A DNA stretch of 64,000 bases, taken from NCBI RefSeq assembly GCF_004358105.1, contig NZ_SMYL01000010.1, positions 85,786-149,785 on the forward strand. The letters run 5' to 3'. Position numbers and translations under genes: made by a program. The notes beneath the pieces are model-generated. The model ran no database searches. It was given only the letters and a program-made list of their open reading frames with translations, and was not told the origin of the DNA. Source of the stretch: Sapientia aquatica (GTDB lineage Bacteria > Pseudomonadota > Gammaproteobacteria > Burkholderiales > Burkholderiaceae_D). This document shows positions 63,954 through 64,000 of this stretch, piece after piece (position 1 is the stretch's first letter; the number at the start of each line of letters is the position of its first letter).

Positions 63954-64000
63954 ATGTCGAGATTCAAATCTTTAATAAGCAAAGCAGATTGGCTGCAACA
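63954..64000 (+). CDS. Start of an unidentified gene, cut by window edge
   Basis: ATG 63954 is preceded by GGAG about nine bases upstream and opens a frame MSRFKSLISKADWLQ that runs to the last base of the window. With only 15 residues no function can be given. The clear ribosome binding site is the main support. Confidence 0.55.
   Translation, partial: MSRFKSLISKADWLQ

Noticed and set aside
1..64000. tRNA, rRNA or CRISPR array
   Set aside because: I looked for regularly spaced direct repeats and for tRNA-like and rRNA-like sequences while reading and saw none. A covariance-model search would be needed to exclude a small RNA.

Overview
The window looks like chromosomal DNA of a betaproteobacterium, most likely Burkholderiales and perhaps an Oxalobacteraceae member such as an Undibacterium relative. 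That is an inference from gene content: a fused indolepyruvate ferredoxin oxidoreductase, a fused isobutyryl-CoA mutase, the five-step hut route, EgtB, DUF4382 and DUF3369-type proteins. Base composition outside the transposon is moderate. No rRNA, tRNA or CRISPR array was seen.

Region by region. 1-2658: a truncated secreted protein, a membrane-anchored unknown and a secreted SGNH hydrolase, all on the minus strand. 2764-11449: a complete, GC-richer Tn3-family (Tn21/Tn501 branch) transposon with 38-bp inverted ends and a 5-bp target duplication (ATCAA). It carries tnpA, tnpR and a res region, plus an unusual cargo: a half-size EamA transporter, a QseBC/PmrAB-like two-component system, a small lipoprotein, a COG4705 membrane protein, a PAP2 phosphatase and a PepSY protein. 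It has split an HD-domain gene whose two halves can be rejoined in frame across the element. 12095-17083: a GFA-family protein, then a LacI-type regulator with an MFS transporter and GH1 beta-glucosidase, with palindromic operators. 17093-27184: a 7TM GGDEF(degenerate)-EAL protein, the 1178-residue indolepyruvate oxidoreductase, a cytoplasmic multi-PAS histidine kinase followed by the stub of a FixJ-like regulator, and a stand-alone receiver.

27695-39014: an NTF2-like secreted protein, a SRAP (YedK/HMCES) protein, an outer-membrane barrel and a DUF975-like membrane protein that share an 18-bp palindrome upstream, a free methionine-(R)-sulfoxide reductase, and the PBP1C/alpha-2-macroglobulin pair. 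39458-48553: IcmF preceded by a 16-bp palindrome, a ketopantoate reductase-like protein, an IclR regulator, HutG-HutF, and EgtB. 49265-52007: a PhyH dioxygenase, and lysA divergent from an Lrp/AsnC regulator. 52075-54904: a two-gene redox operon (a Cyc2-like single-heme cytochrome fused to an outer-membrane barrel, then a diheme c4-type lipoprotein) divergent from a TlpA-like thioredoxin lipoprotein. 55500-64000: a DUF4382 lipoprotein, hemolysin III family protein, DbpA helicase, an AT-rich leader, a TonB-dependent receptor, a small periplasmic protein and the first codons of another gene.

The most interesting points are the transposon with its envelope-stress-like cargo and scarless reading of its insertion history, the fused cytochrome-porin operon, the truncated response regulator beside its kinase, and the shared palindrome upstream of two neighbouring envelope genes.
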